Shown in pieces: positions 21,376 through 30,047 of a stretch of 33,465 nucleotides of DNA. This DNA comes from Lachnospiraceae bacterium (GTDB lineage Bacteria > Bacillota > Clostridia > Lachnospirales > Lachnospiraceae). The DNA lies in the NCBI GenBank assembly GCA_017482485.1, contig JAFUMV010000023.1, forward strand, positions 1 through 33,465. Reading direction: 5' to 3'. The notes under the pieces are model-generated. The model was not told where the DNA came from, did not search any database, and saw nothing but the letters and a program-made list of their open reading frames with translations. The translations under genes were made by a program, and so were the position numbers. Numbering within the stretch: the stretch's first letter is position 1; each line of letters opens with the position of its first letter.

Positions 21376-24027
21376 ATGCAACAGGAGTATCGTCAATCGA
21401 CGCAGGAACTGTTAGAGTCTCTGCAGACAACTCAAAATGGTCTGTCAGGCGAAGAAGCGAAAGCGCGTCTGGAAAAATATGGGCCGAACAAATTAAAGGA
21501 TGCCGAAAAGCCTACACTATTGCAGCGCTTTCTGGAGCAGCTCAAAGACCCCATGCTCATCATTCTGATGGTGGCGGCTGCAGTTTCTGCGGTGACCAAT
21601 ATCATTGCAGGAGAGAGCCTGGCAGAAGTATTTATCATTCTGATCGTAGTGCTTTTAAATGCGGTGCTGGGCGTGTTTCAGGAGAGCAAGGCAGAAGCTG
21701 CAATTGAAGCTTTGCAGACCATGACTGCCGCCACCTGTAAGGTGCTTCGGGATGGTCATCAGATGACACTGCATAGTGATGAGCTGGTGCCCGGTGATGT
21801 GGTGGTGCTGGAGGCAGGCGATGCGGTGCCGGCGGACGGGCGTATTTTAGAGAGCGCATCGCTGAAAATTGAAGAGGCAGCGCTGACCGGTGAAAGCGTT
21901 CCGGTTGAAAAAATCTGTAAGGCGCTTGGATTATTGCCCGGACAGAAAGCGGAGGATGAAGTGCCGCTGGGCGACCGTAAAAACATGTGTTACATGGGTT
22001 CCACGGTGGTATATGGCCGCGGCAGGGCTCTGATTACCCGGACCGGTATGGATACGGAGATGGGCAAAATTGCAGATGCGCTGGCGAACACAGAAAATGA
22101 GGAAACACCTCTGCAGAAGAAGCTGGATGAACTGGGAAAGACCCTGTCCAAGCTGGTGCTCGCTATTTGTGTATTCATCTTTATTTTTAATCTGGTGGCA
22201 GCAGGCAGCTTCACCATAGACAGCGTGCTTTCCACCTTTATGGTGGCTGTTTCCCTGGCAGTGGCGGCAATTCCGGAAGGTCTTGCAACGGTTGTTACCG
22301 TGGTTTTATCCATCGGTGTCACCAATATGTCAAAGCGCAATGCGGTAATCCGGCGCCTGACCGCGGTGGAAACGCTGGGATGTACGCAGGTGATCTGTTC
22401 CGATAAAACAGGTACCCTGACCCAGAATAAGATGACCGTGGTGGAGCATGTAGGAAATACACAGCTTCTGGCCACTGCGATGGCTCTGTGCAGCGATGCG
22501 CAGTTAAAGGAAGACGGCAGTGCCGAAGGAGAGCCTACGGAAGCGGCACTGGTTGTTTTTGCCGGAAAGAATGATTTGCCTAAAAAAGAACTGGAAGGCA
22601 GACAGCCCCGTGTGGATGAAGCGCCGTTTGATTCTTCCCGCAAGATGATGTCCACTATCCATGAAAATGGCAAAGAGTGGATTCAGTATACCAAGGGCGC
22701 ACCGGATGAAGTGCTCAAACGTTGTACGGAGTATGAAGAAAACGGTAAGATTTTGCCGATGACAGAAAAGAAACGTGCGGAAATTCTGGCTGAGAACAAG
22801 CGGATGGCGGACAAGGCTTTGCGCGTGCTGGCAGCTGCAATGCGTAAATGGGACAAAAAGCCTGCAGATAATGCACCTGAATATCTGGAAGAAAACCTGT
22901 GCTTTGTAGGACTGACCGGTATGATCGATCCGGTGCGTCCGGAGGTGAAGGCGGCGATTGAAGAGTGCCGCAGCGCCGGTATTCGTCCGGTTATGATCAC
23001 CGGTGACCATAAGGATACAGCTGTAGCGATTGCCATGGAACTGGGCATCATCACGGACGCCTCCAGCGCGATTACAGGAGCAGAGCTGGATGAGATCAGC
23101 GATGAGCAGCTGGATACAGATATTAAAAAGTATGGCGTATATGCCCGTGTACAGCCTGAACACAAGGTGCGTATTGTCACGGCATGGCGCAAAAACGGAT
23201 CTATTACAGCAATGACCGGTGATGGCGTAAACGATGCGCCTTCCATCAAGTCTGCCGACATTGGCGTGGGCATGGGTATTACCGGTACGGATGTAACCAA
23301 GAATGTGGCAGATATGGTTCTGGCAGATGATAACTTTGCAACGATTGTGGGTGCAGTTGGTGAGGGACGCCGCATTTATGACAACATCCGCAAGGCAATT
23401 CAATTTTTGCTGGCATCCAACATGAGCGAGGTGCTGGGCGTATTCTTCTCCACACTGATGGGCTTTACGCTGTTGAATCCCGTACATCTGTTGTTTATCA
23501 ATCTGATTACGGACTGCTTCCCCGCACTGGCGCTGGGGCTGGAAAAGGAGGAACCTGATATTATGAAACGTCCGCCCCGCCGATCTTCCGAAGGTATTTT
23601 TGCAGGAGGTCTCGGGATTGACATTGCATATCAGGGTGTGTTGATCACAGTGATTACCATCGTGTCCTATATCATCGGACATTGTATGGAAGTGGGATAT
23701 TTTGAAATGCCAAAAGGAGTATCGCCGGAAGGCATGACAATGGCCTTTCTGACCATGAGCATGTGTGAAATCATTCACAGTTTTAATATGAGAAGTCAGA
23801 GAAAGAGTGTATTTTCCCTGCACAGCCACAACAAGGTACTGTGGGGTGCGATGGCGGGCAGCCTTGTGCTGACCACACTGGTTTTAGAGGTCCCTGTTCT
23901 GGCAAATGCGTTTGGCTTTACCCCCATCAGTCTGGCGGAGTATGTGATTGCGCTGGCGCTGGCGGTTGTAGTGCTTCCGATTGTGGAATGTGTAAAAGCG
24001 ATTCAGAGAAGAGTTTCAAAGCGATAA
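21376..24027 (+). CDS. P-type cation-transporting ATPase (Ca2+/Mn2+ type)
   Basis: An 883-residue P2-type pump of the plasma membrane. TGES is at 171-174, the phosphorylated residue is Asp343 in DKTGTLTQNK, and TGDGVND has Mg2+-binding Asp616 and Asp620. Ion-site residues match SERCA-type pumps: Glu301 in PEGL (M4), Asn682 and Glu685 (M5), Asn709, Thr712 and Asp713 in NLITDCFPALALG (M6). By sequence it would be called a Ca2+ ATPase, but the Mn2+ riboswitch in front suggests manganese export, as known for riboswitch-controlled pumps in lactococci and pneumococci. The frame is open back to 21205 through the repeat; AGGAGG at 21363-21368 fixes ATG 21376. A perfect terminator follows. Confidence 0.95.
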   Translation: MQQEYRQSTQELLESLQTTQNGLSGEEAKARLEKYGPNKLKDAEKPTLLQRFLEQLKDPMLIILMVAAAVSAVTNIIAGESLAEVFIILIVVLLNAVLGVFQESKAEAAIEALQTMTAATCKVLRDGHQMTLHSDELVPGDVVVLEAGDAVPADGRILESASLKIEEAALTGESVPVEKICKALGLLPGQKAEDEVPLGDRKNMCYMGSTVVYGRGRALITRTGMDTEMGKIADALANTENEETPLQKKLDELGKTLSKLVLAICVFIFIFNLVAAGSFTIDSVLSTFMVAVSLAVAAIPEGLATVVTVVLSIGVTNMSKRNAVIRRLTAVETLGCTQVICSDKTGTLTQNKMTVVEHVGNTQLLATAMALCSDAQLKEDGSAEGEPTEAALVVFAGKNDLPKKELEGRQPRVDEAPFDSSRKMMSTIHENGKEWIQYTKGAPDEVLKRCTEYEENGKILPMTEKKRAEILAENKRMADKALRVLAAAMRKWDKKPADNAPEYLEENLCFVGLTGMIDPVRPEVKAAIEECRSAGIRPVMITGDHKDTAVAIAMELGIITDASSAITGAELDEISDEQLDTDIKKYGVYARVQPEHKVRIVTAWRKNGSITAMTGDGVNDAPSIKSADIGVGMGITGTDVTKNVADMVLADDNFATIVGAVGEGRRIYDNIRKAIQFLLASNMSEVLGVFFSTLMGFTLLNPVHLLFINLITDCFPALALGLEKEEPDIMKRPPRRSSEGIFAGGLGIDIAYQGVLITVITIVSYIIGHCMEVGYFEMPKGVSPEGMTMAFLTMSMCEIIHSFNMRSQRKSVFSLHSHNKVLWGAMAGSLVLTTLVLEVPVLANAFGFTPISLAEYVIALALAVVVLPIVECVKAIQRRVSKR

Positions 24028-24066
24028 AGGAAGCGATATTATGAGCGGTATTATGGCGTAACAGCC

Positions 24067-24101
24067 CACAAAAAGAGGTCCATTGCGGACCTCTTTTTGT
24101 G
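24067..24101. terminator. Bidirectional terminator between ATPase and symporter genes
   Basis: CACAAAAAGAGGTCC (24067-24081) pairs perfectly over 15 base pairs with GGACCTCTTTTTGTG (24087-24101) across ATTGC. A-run and T-run in the stem serve both converging genes. Confidence 0.92.
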
Positions 24102-24144
24102 CTTTAGGAAAACCCTTTGGGAGATCCCGCTGCGAAAAGCTATT

Positions 24145-25518
24145 TTACTTGAAAAATTTGTCATACCAGCCCATCACGAAGATGAACAGCACGATCAGAG
24201 GAAGGATACAGGTTACATAAAAGCGCGCCCATTTTGGGAATTTCACGCCCTTGCCGGCATCCGCTTCCGCAATGAAATTATCCCAGCCCCAGCCGTAGCG
24301 GCTGGTACAGAAGAGCAGATAAACCAGGCTTCCTAAAGGCAGCAGGTTGTTGGAAACGATGAAGTCTTCCAGATCCTGAATGGTGGAGCCTGCACCGAAA
24401 GGGGCGAATCCGGACCATGCGCTGAAGCCCAGTACACAGGGCATGGAAAGAAGGATGATGAGAATTCCGTTTACCAGTACAGCCTTCTTTCTCGATGCGC
24501 CGAACAGATCGTTGGAGAAGCTGATGATGTTTTCAAATACTGCAATAACTGTAGACATGGCTGCAAAGGTCATGAAGATGAAGAACAATGTTCCCCAGAG
24601 CCTTCCGCCGCTCATCTGGTTGAATACGTTGGGCAGTGTCACGAACACGAGTCCGGGCCCCTGGCCGGGGTCTACGTCAAATGCAAAACATGCGGGGAAG
24701 ATGATCAGACCGGACATCAATGCCACGGAAGTATCCAGGACGCAAATGTTGATGCTTTCTCCGGTCAGAGAATGATCTTTGCTGATATAGCTTCCGAAAA
24801 TTGCCATAGCGCCGATGCCCAGACTTAATGTGAAGAAGGACTGACCCATTGCAGCGTAAATGACCTCACCGATGCCGCTTTCAATCATTTTGCCAAAGTC
24901 TGGAATCAGGTAAAATTTCAGGCCTTCCGATGCACCGGGAAGGGTAACGCTTCTGATGCAGAGGACGATCATGATAATGAGCAGGCAGCTCATCATTCCT
25001 TTGGTGATGCGTTCCACACCGTTCTGAAGACCGAGGCTGCAGATGGCAAAGCAGATAACTGTGACAGCGATCATCCAGAATGTCATTGGTCCAGACTCGG
25101 CCAGCAGGCTGTTAAAAACTTCACCGACAGCGGCTGAATCCAGACCGACGAATTCTCCGGAAGCCATTTTGAATACATAGCTGAGCATCCAGCCCGCAAC
25201 TGCCGTATAGAACATCATCAGCAGATAATTGCCCGCCAGGCAGGCATAGCCGTGCAGGTGCCATTTCGTACCCTCAGGCTCCAGCACATTGAAGGAACGG
25301 GCTGCCGACTTCTGGCTGGCACGTCCAACCGCAAATTCCATAACCATGATGGGCAGCCCCAGAATGATCAGAAATACCAGATAAATCAGCACGAATGCAG
25401 CACCGCCATACTGACCTGTGATGTAGGGAAAACGCCACACGTTTCCCAGTCCAATCGCGCATCCGGCGGAAATCAGAATGAAGCCCAGCCGGGAAGAAAA
25501 ACGTTCTCTTTTTTCCAT
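24145..25518 (-). CDS. Sodium:neurotransmitter-symporter-family (NSS) amino acid transporter
   Basis: An inner-membrane secondary transporter of the LeuT/SNF family (457 aa, about 11-12 helices). The signature first helix GCAIGLGNVWRFPYITGQYG carries the unwound Na+/substrate site. The TM3 segment is LLMMFYTAVAGWMLSYVFKM and the TM6 region GQSFFTLSLGIGAMAIFGSY. The charged cytoplasmic N-terminus RERFSSRLGF is typical. Bacterial members take up amino acids such as tryptophan, tyrosine or leucine; the substrate is not readable here. The minus-strand ATG at 25518 follows GGGGGAT. Its leader has a small hairpin at 25546-25565. It stands alone as one transcript, convergent with the ATPase. Confidence 0.93.
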   Translation of the reverse strand: MEKRERFSSRLGFILISAGCAIGLGNVWRFPYITGQYGGAAFVLIYLVFLIILGLPIMVMEFAVGRASQKSAARSFNVLEPEGTKWHLHGYACLAGNYLLMMFYTAVAGWMLSYVFKMASGEFVGLDSAAVGEVFNSLLAESGPMTFWMIAVTVICFAICSLGLQNGVERITKGMMSCLLIIMIVLCIRSVTLPGASEGLKFYLIPDFGKMIESGIGEVIYAAMGQSFFTLSLGIGAMAIFGSYISKDHSLTGESINICVLDTSVALMSGLIIFPACFAFDVDPGQGPGLVFVTLPNVFNQMSGGRLWGTLFFIFMTFAAMSTVIAVFENIISFSNDLFGASRKKAVLVNGILIILLSMPCVLGFSAWSGFAPFGAGSTIQDLEDFIVSNNLLPLGSLVYLLFCTSRYGWGWDNFIAEADAGKGVKFPKWARFYVTCILPLIVLFIFVMGWYDKFFK

Positions 25519-25545
25519 GAGAAAATCCCCCTGTTGTGTGTAATA

Positions 25546-25565
25546 AAGGCCGCAAAAACGGCCTT
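25546..25565 (-). other. Hairpin in the symporter leader
   Basis: AAGGCCG and CGGCCTT pair perfectly over seven base pairs around a six-base loop, 28 bases upstream of the symporter start. On the minus strand it is followed by TATTAC, too few T for a firm terminator call. A leader attenuator is possible. Confidence 0.35.
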
Positions 25566-25701
25566 AGCTATGACTCTATCATAAAAGGGATCGAATGGCA
25601 ATGAACGATTAACCGTTTCTAAAATGTAAATGAAATTTTTGTGAAAATCGTTGTAAAAATGGATGGAATATTGTAACATTTTTGTACTTGGAGGAGTTTT
25701 T

Positions 25702-26187
25702 ATGGACGAATTGCTGCGTATGGAACAGCCTGTGACGCTGGCGGCAGTCAGTGCAGTGCTGGTATTTTTGATATTTTTGTTGATTGGCCTGGGATTCTGG
25801 CAGGCGCGTCGGCTGGGACGGCGATTTCGGGGGAAAGCGCTGGATGAAATGGAAGGCCATGATTTTGAATATTTTTGTGCGGATTTGCTTAGGAGACATG
25901 GATTTGATGAGGTGGAAGTCACAAAGGCAAGCGGAGATTACGGTGTGGATGTGTTGGCGGAAAAGGATGGCGTGACCTATGCCGTTCAGTGTAAGCGTTA
26001 TGATGCGCCGGTCGGAGTGAAAGCCGTCCAGGAGGCCTGTGCCGGACGGGAATATTATGACCGGATGGTGGGAGCCGTGATGACGAACCAGTATTTTACG
26101 CAGCCGGCGGTGGAGGCGGCCAAGAAGCTGAAAATTTTGCTTTGGGACAGAGGGTATCTGGAATCCATGATGGAAGAAAGGGTGTAA
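25702..26187 (+). CDS. Membrane-tethered Mrr-like restriction endonuclease domain protein
   Basis: A small protein (161 aa) with one N-terminal membrane helix (about residues 12-32, AVLVFLIFLLIGLGFW), a basic patch (RRLGRRFRGK) and a cytoplasmic Mrr_cat-type nuclease domain (about 50-155). The domain opens with GHDFEYFCADLLRRHGFD. The active-site core is Asp83 in GDYGVDVLAEK, then Gln96-x-Lys98 in VQCKRYD; this D-QxK set is intact. In-frame codons extend back to 25663, but GGAGGAG at 25690-25696 fixes ATG 25702. The ABC ATPase begins five bases after its stop, so they are translated from one mRNA. No methyltransferase is near, so a classical restriction role is unlikely; its target is unknown. 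Confidence 0.82.
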   Translation: MDELLRMEQPVTLAAVSAVLVFLIFLLIGLGFWQARRLGRRFRGKALDEMEGHDFEYFCADLLRRHGFDEVEVTKASGDYGVDVLAEKDGVTYAVQCKRYDAPVGVKAVQEACAGREYYDRMVGAVMTNQYFTQPAVEAAKKLKILLWDRGYLESMMEERV

Positions 26188-26192
26188 GGGAT

Positions 26193-26894
26193 ATGAGTTT
26201 TGTAGAATTTAAGGATGTAAAAAAGATTTATCACATGGGTGAGGTGGACATTGAGGCGCTGCGAGGGGTCAGTTTCGAGATTGAAAAAGGAGAATTCTGT
26301 GTGGTAGTGGGCGCTTCCGGTGCCGGAAAAACCACCATTTTAAATATTCTGGGAGGCATGGACACTTTGTCGGAAGGAAGCGTTATGCTGGATGGCAATG
26401 AGATTTCTTCCTATAACAAGAAGCAGCTGACCTCATACAGGCGTTATGACATCGGCTTTGTCTTTCAGTTTTATAATCTGGTGCAGAACCTTACTGCCCT
26501 GGAAAATGTGGAGCTGGCAGCGCAGATCTGTAAGGATCCTCTGGACGCGGCAGAAGTGCTTAAAAGTGTGGGCCTGACAGAACGGATCAATAATTTCCCG
26601 GCACAGCTTTCCGGCGGCGAGCAGCAGCGTGTGGCGATTGCCAGAGCGCTGGCCAAAAATCCCAAACTGCTTTTGTGCGATGAGCCTACCGGCGCGCTGG
26701 ATTACAATACCGGAAAAGCGGTGTTAAAGCTTTTGCAGGATACCTGCAGAAAAAGCGGGGTGACCGTAGTGGTAATCACACACAATCAGGCGATCACGGC
26801 AATGGCAGACCGGATTATTACGGTGAAAAACGGCACCATCACGGATATGCGGAAAAATGATTGTATTGTGCCCGTAGAGCAAATTGAATGGTAG
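26193..26894 (+). CDS. ABC transporter ATP-binding protein, MacB/LolD-like
   Basis: The ATPase partner of the FtsX-type permease downstream (233 aa). Walker A is GASGAGKT (40-47), the signature LSGGEQQR (139-146) and Walker [13 protein letters not shown] with Asp163 and Glu164; the D-loop and H-loop (VVITHNQ) are present. The [19 protein letters not shown] stretch places it in the MacB/LolD/YknY subfamily, which drives mechanotransmission or export rather than sugar uptake. Codons upstream to 26142 are open, but ATG 26193 matches the family start. It overlaps no gene; five bases separate it from the nuclease gene and 18 from the permease gene. Confidence 0.93.
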   Translation: MSFVEFKDVKKIYHMGEVDIEALRGVSFEIEKGEFCVVVGASGAGKTTILNILGGMDTLSEGSVMLDGNEISSYNKKQLTSYRRYDIGFVFQFYNLVQNLTALENVELAAQICKDPLDAAEVLKSVGLTERINNFPAQLSGGEQQRVAIARALAKNPKLLLCDEPTGALDYNTGKAVLKLLQDTCRKSGVTVVVITHNQAITAMADRIITVKNGTITDMRKNDCIVPVEQIEW

Positions 26895-26912
26895 AGCGTT
26901 TTGGAGGTTACT

Positions 26913-29900
26913 ATGAAATCATCAATGATAAAGACGACTCTGCGGGAAATCAAGAACAGCTTCGGACGCTGGATTGCCATTCTGGCGATTGTAGCGCTGG
27001 GAGTTGGTTTTTACGCAGGACTGACGGTAACTACACCGGCGATGGTACGTACCGGCGGGGACTATTTTAATGAAAAAGAGCTTTTTGATCTGCGCCTCTT
27101 ATCCACTTTGGGATTTGAGCAGGATGCCCTTTCCGCTTTTGAGGACAGGGACGGTGTAGAAGCGGTGGAAGGTGCTGTTTTTACGGATTTTCTGGCCGTG
27201 GATGAAAATGGTGAAAGCAGAGTTCTGACGGCCCAGACCATTCTGGAAACCCAAAACCGGATCACTCTGGAGGAAGGGCGCATGCCGGAGAATGCCGGGG
27301 AGTGTGTGGTAGATGCCGCGGTTGTAGACTTGCCGGTAGGCTCTATAATTCGGATTTCCAAGGAAAATGAAGAAGAAACTTATGATTTGTTTTCCTGTGA
27401 AGAATATACCATCGTCGGCAAGGTGAATTCCGTTTATTATGCCCAGTATGAGCGTGGTTCCAGCTCTTTGGGAAACGGCAAGGTAAGCGGATTCGTTTAT
27501 CTTTTGCCCCAGGGGTTTGAAAGGGAATATTATACGGAAATTTTTATCCGTTTTGAGCAGGATTATGAGGTTTACAGCGAGGAATATGAGAAGGCTGTAG
27601 AGGAGTGGAAACAGTGGGCAGAGCCGCTGACTCAAAAGGCGGCCGCACAGCGTTATGATGCGATTCTGGCAGAGGCCAATGAAAAAATAGCCGATGCGGA
27701 GAAGGAGCTGGCGGATAAAACCGCAGAGGCGAAAGAAGAATTGGCAGACGCACAAAAGACCATCGATGAAGGGGAAGCAGAACTGGCAGATGCCCTTGTG
27801 AAAATTGAGGATGGTGAAAAAGAACTGGCAGATGCCAGAAGTGAACTGTCTGCAAAGAAAAAAGAACTTCAGGACAGCGCACAGCAGCTGGCGGACGGCC
27901 GCAGCCAGGTGGAAGCCGGCCTTGCCCAGATTGCAGATGCGAAGGCGCAGCTGGAGGCGGGCATTATAGCGATGAATGCTTCCGATCAGGCAGAGAGCTC
28001 TGCAGCTCTGCAGATGCAGCTGGAGGCATTCAAACAGCAGGAAGCCGGGCTGCAGGCACAGCTTGCCCAGATACAGGAGGGAGAGAAGCAGCTGGCAGAC
28101 GGAAGACGTCAGATTGCCAATGCGGAAAAAACAATCGCTTCCGGCGAGGAAGAACTGGAAGAGAACAGGCAGAAGCTTGCGGATGCGCAGAAAGATCTGG
28201 AAGAAGGAAAACAGGAGTATGAAGACGGCGAAAAGGAACTGGAAGAGGAAACGCTGAAAGCGCAGAAGAAGATCGAGGATGCGAAGGAAGAGATCGCTGA
28301 TATCGAAGAGCCGGACACATATGTGCTTGGCAGAGATACCAACGTCGGCTATGTCTGCTTTGAAAATGATTCCGGCATTGTAGGCGGAATTGCAAAAGTG
28401 TTTCCCATCTTCTTTTTCCTGGTAGCGGCTCTGGTTTGCATCACTACCATGAACCGGATGGTGGAGGAGCAGCGCACGCAGATCGGCGTGCTGAAAGCGC
28501 TGGGGTATGGCGAAGGAAAAATCATGGGCAAGTACCTGTTTTATTCCGGCAGCGCGGCTGTGATCGGCGGTATCATCGGCTTTGCAGCAGGTTCTGTGGT
28601 GTTCCCCACAGTTATTTGGGAAGCCTATAGGATCATGTATAATCTGGGAAAATTTAAGCTGATGTTTGACTGGCGGCTGGCTGTCATCTCTCTGGTGGTG
28701 GCACTTTTGTGTTCCATGGGAACCACATGGCTGACCTGCCGGATGGAGTTAAACCAGGTTGCGGCAGAGCTGATTCGGCCGAAAGCGCCAAAAAACGGCA
28801 AAAGAATTCTGTTGGAGTACGTTCCTTTTATCTGGAAAAGACTTTCCTTCCTGGTAAAGGTATCCATCCGAAACGTGCTTCGGTATAAGAAGCGCTTTTT
28901 CATGATGGTGATCGGCATCGGCGGCTGCACGGCCCTTCTGGTGACAGGTTTTGGTGTCAAGGATTCCATCGTGGACGTTGCGGTGCAGCAGTATGAAGAA
29001 ATTCAGATGTATGAGATGAGTCTGACCTTAAAGGATGCATTTTCGGAAAAAACACAGTCCGTTGCAGATACCGTGCTGGAAAACGGTGCAAAAGCCTACA
29101 CCATAGTATCGGAAAAATCCATGGATATAAGCGGACCGGAAGCAACAAAATCCGTCAACGTGGTAATTCCGAAAAATCCGGAAGAAATGGGGGAATATAT
29201 TAACCTTCACACAGATGATCTGATCCCCATTGCCTGGCCCGAAAAGGGGGAAGCGGTATTAAACCGGGAACTGGCGGAAAAATGCGGCATTAAAGTAGGG
29301 GATACGGTTTCTCTTCGCAATGACGATGGAGACAAGCTGAAAGTAACGGTTGTGGGGCTGAACAGAAACTTTGTGTATGATTATGTATATGTAAGCCCTG
29401 ATACCTGGCAGGCGGACAACGGCAGCGAGCCGGAATATAAGAGCATTTATATGTTGACCCGCAAGGATACGGATGTGCGGGCATTTTCCGAAGAACTGCT
29501 TTCGCTGGAGGAGGTGTCTGCCGTTACAGTCAATCGTGACTTCATGGACCGCATTACCAATATGATGAGCAGTCTGGACTATATTGTATTGCTGATTATT
29601 CTCTGCGCGGGCGCGCTGGCGTTCATTGTGATTTATAATCTGACCAACATCAACATAACGGAGCGTATTCGTGAAATAGCAACCATCAAGGTTCTGGGCT
29701 TTAAGTCCGGGGAGACGGCTTCCTATGTATTCCGGGAAAATATTGTGCTGACTGCCATCGGCGCGCTTGTAGGTGAGGGCCTGGGAGTCTGGCTGCACTG
29801 GTTTGTCATGTCCAAGATTAAGGTGGATATGGTCAGCTTCGATGTGCGTATCCTGCCGGCAAGCTATGTAAAAAGCTTTCTTCTGACCTTTGTGTTCATG

Positions 29901-29975
29901 ATTGTTGTGGATATTTTCATGTATATCAAGCTGGAAAAAATTGATATGGCGGAATCCTTAAAGAGCATTGAATAA
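26913..29975 (+). CDS. FtsX-type ABC permease with long extracellular coiled coil
   Basis: A large membrane subunit (1020 aa). Helix 1 (about residues 20-37) is followed by an extracellular part with a MacB-like region and a long, highly charged coiled coil (about 245-465) rich in ADAEKELAD, ELADARSEL and EEGKQEYEDGEKEL. The first FtsX core has helices at about 492-512, 543-568 and 586-608. Helix 5 (about 661-682) leads to a second extracellular region, and the second FtsX core has helices at about 889-910, 942-965 and 984-1005. The layout matches double-FtsX permeases that work with MacB/LolD-type ATPases. GGAGG at 26903-26907 supports ATG 26913. The cargo or partner is unknown; peptide defence, lipid release or control of cell-wall enzymes are all possible. 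Confidence 0.9.
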   Translation: MKSSMIKTTLREIKNSFGRWIAILAIVALGVGFYAGLTVTTPAMVRTGGDYFNEKELFDLRLLSTLGFEQDALSAFEDRDGVEAVEGAVFTDFLAVDENGESRVLTAQTILETQNRITLEEGRMPENAGECVVDAAVVDLPVGSIIRISKENEEETYDLFSCEEYTIVGKVNSVYYAQYERGSSSLGNGKVSGFVYLLPQGFEREYYTEIFIRFEQDYEVYSEEYEKAVEEWKQWAEPLTQKAAAQRYDAILAEANEKIADAEKELADKTAEAKEELADAQKTIDEGEAELADALVKIEDGEKELADARSELSAKKKELQDSAQQLADGRSQVEAGLAQIADAKAQLEAGIIAMNASDQAESSAALQMQLEAFKQQEAGLQAQLAQIQEGEKQLADGRRQIANAEKTIASGEEELEENRQKLADAQKDLEEGKQEYEDGEKELEEETLKAQKKIEDAKEEIADIEEPDTYVLGRDTNVGYVCFENDSGIVGGIAKVFPIFFFLVAALVCITTMNRMVEEQRTQIGVLKALGYGEGKIMGKYLFYSGSAAVIGGIIGFAAGSVVFPTVIWEAYRIMYNLGKFKLMFDWRLAVISLVVALLCSMGTTWLTCRMELNQVAAELIRPKAPKNGKRILLEYVPFIWKRLSFLVKVSIRNVLRYKKRFFMMVIGIGGCTALLVTGFGVKDSIVDVAVQQYEEIQMYEMSLTLKDAFSEKTQSVADTVLENGAKAYTIVSEKSMDISGPEATKSVNVVIPKNPEEMGEYINLHTDDLIPIAWPEKGEAVLNRELAEKCGIKVGDTVSLRNDDGDKLKVTVVGLNRNFVYDYVYVSPDTWQADNGSEPEYKSIYMLTRKDTDVRAFSEELLSLEEVSAVTVNRDFMDRITNMMSSLDYIVLLIILCAGALAFIVIYNLTNINITERIREIATIKVLGFKSGETASYVFRENIVLTAIGALVGEGLGVWLHWFVMSKIKVDMVSFDVRILPASYVKSFLLTFVFMIVVDIFMYIKLEKIDMAESLKSIE

Positions 29976-30008
29976 TGCTCATACAGCTGAATATGGATGA
30001 TACGGCAG

Positions 30009-30047
30009 GGCCATCGCACGGAATAATCAGTGCGATGGCCTCTGTTT
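30009..30047. terminator. Terminator between permease and DUF885 genes
   Basis: GGCCATCGCAC (30009-30019) pairs perfectly over 11 base pairs with GTGCGATGGCC (30030-30040). The downstream plus-strand sequence TCTGTTT is only moderately T-rich. It can serve the converging genes and abuts the stop codon of the minus-strand gene. Confidence 0.65.

Noticed and set aside
22504-23829. Minus-strand open frame of 441 codons opposite the P-type ATPase
   Set aside because: Shadow of a well-conserved gene; its composition (His, Cys and Ile rich) is typical of antisense frames.
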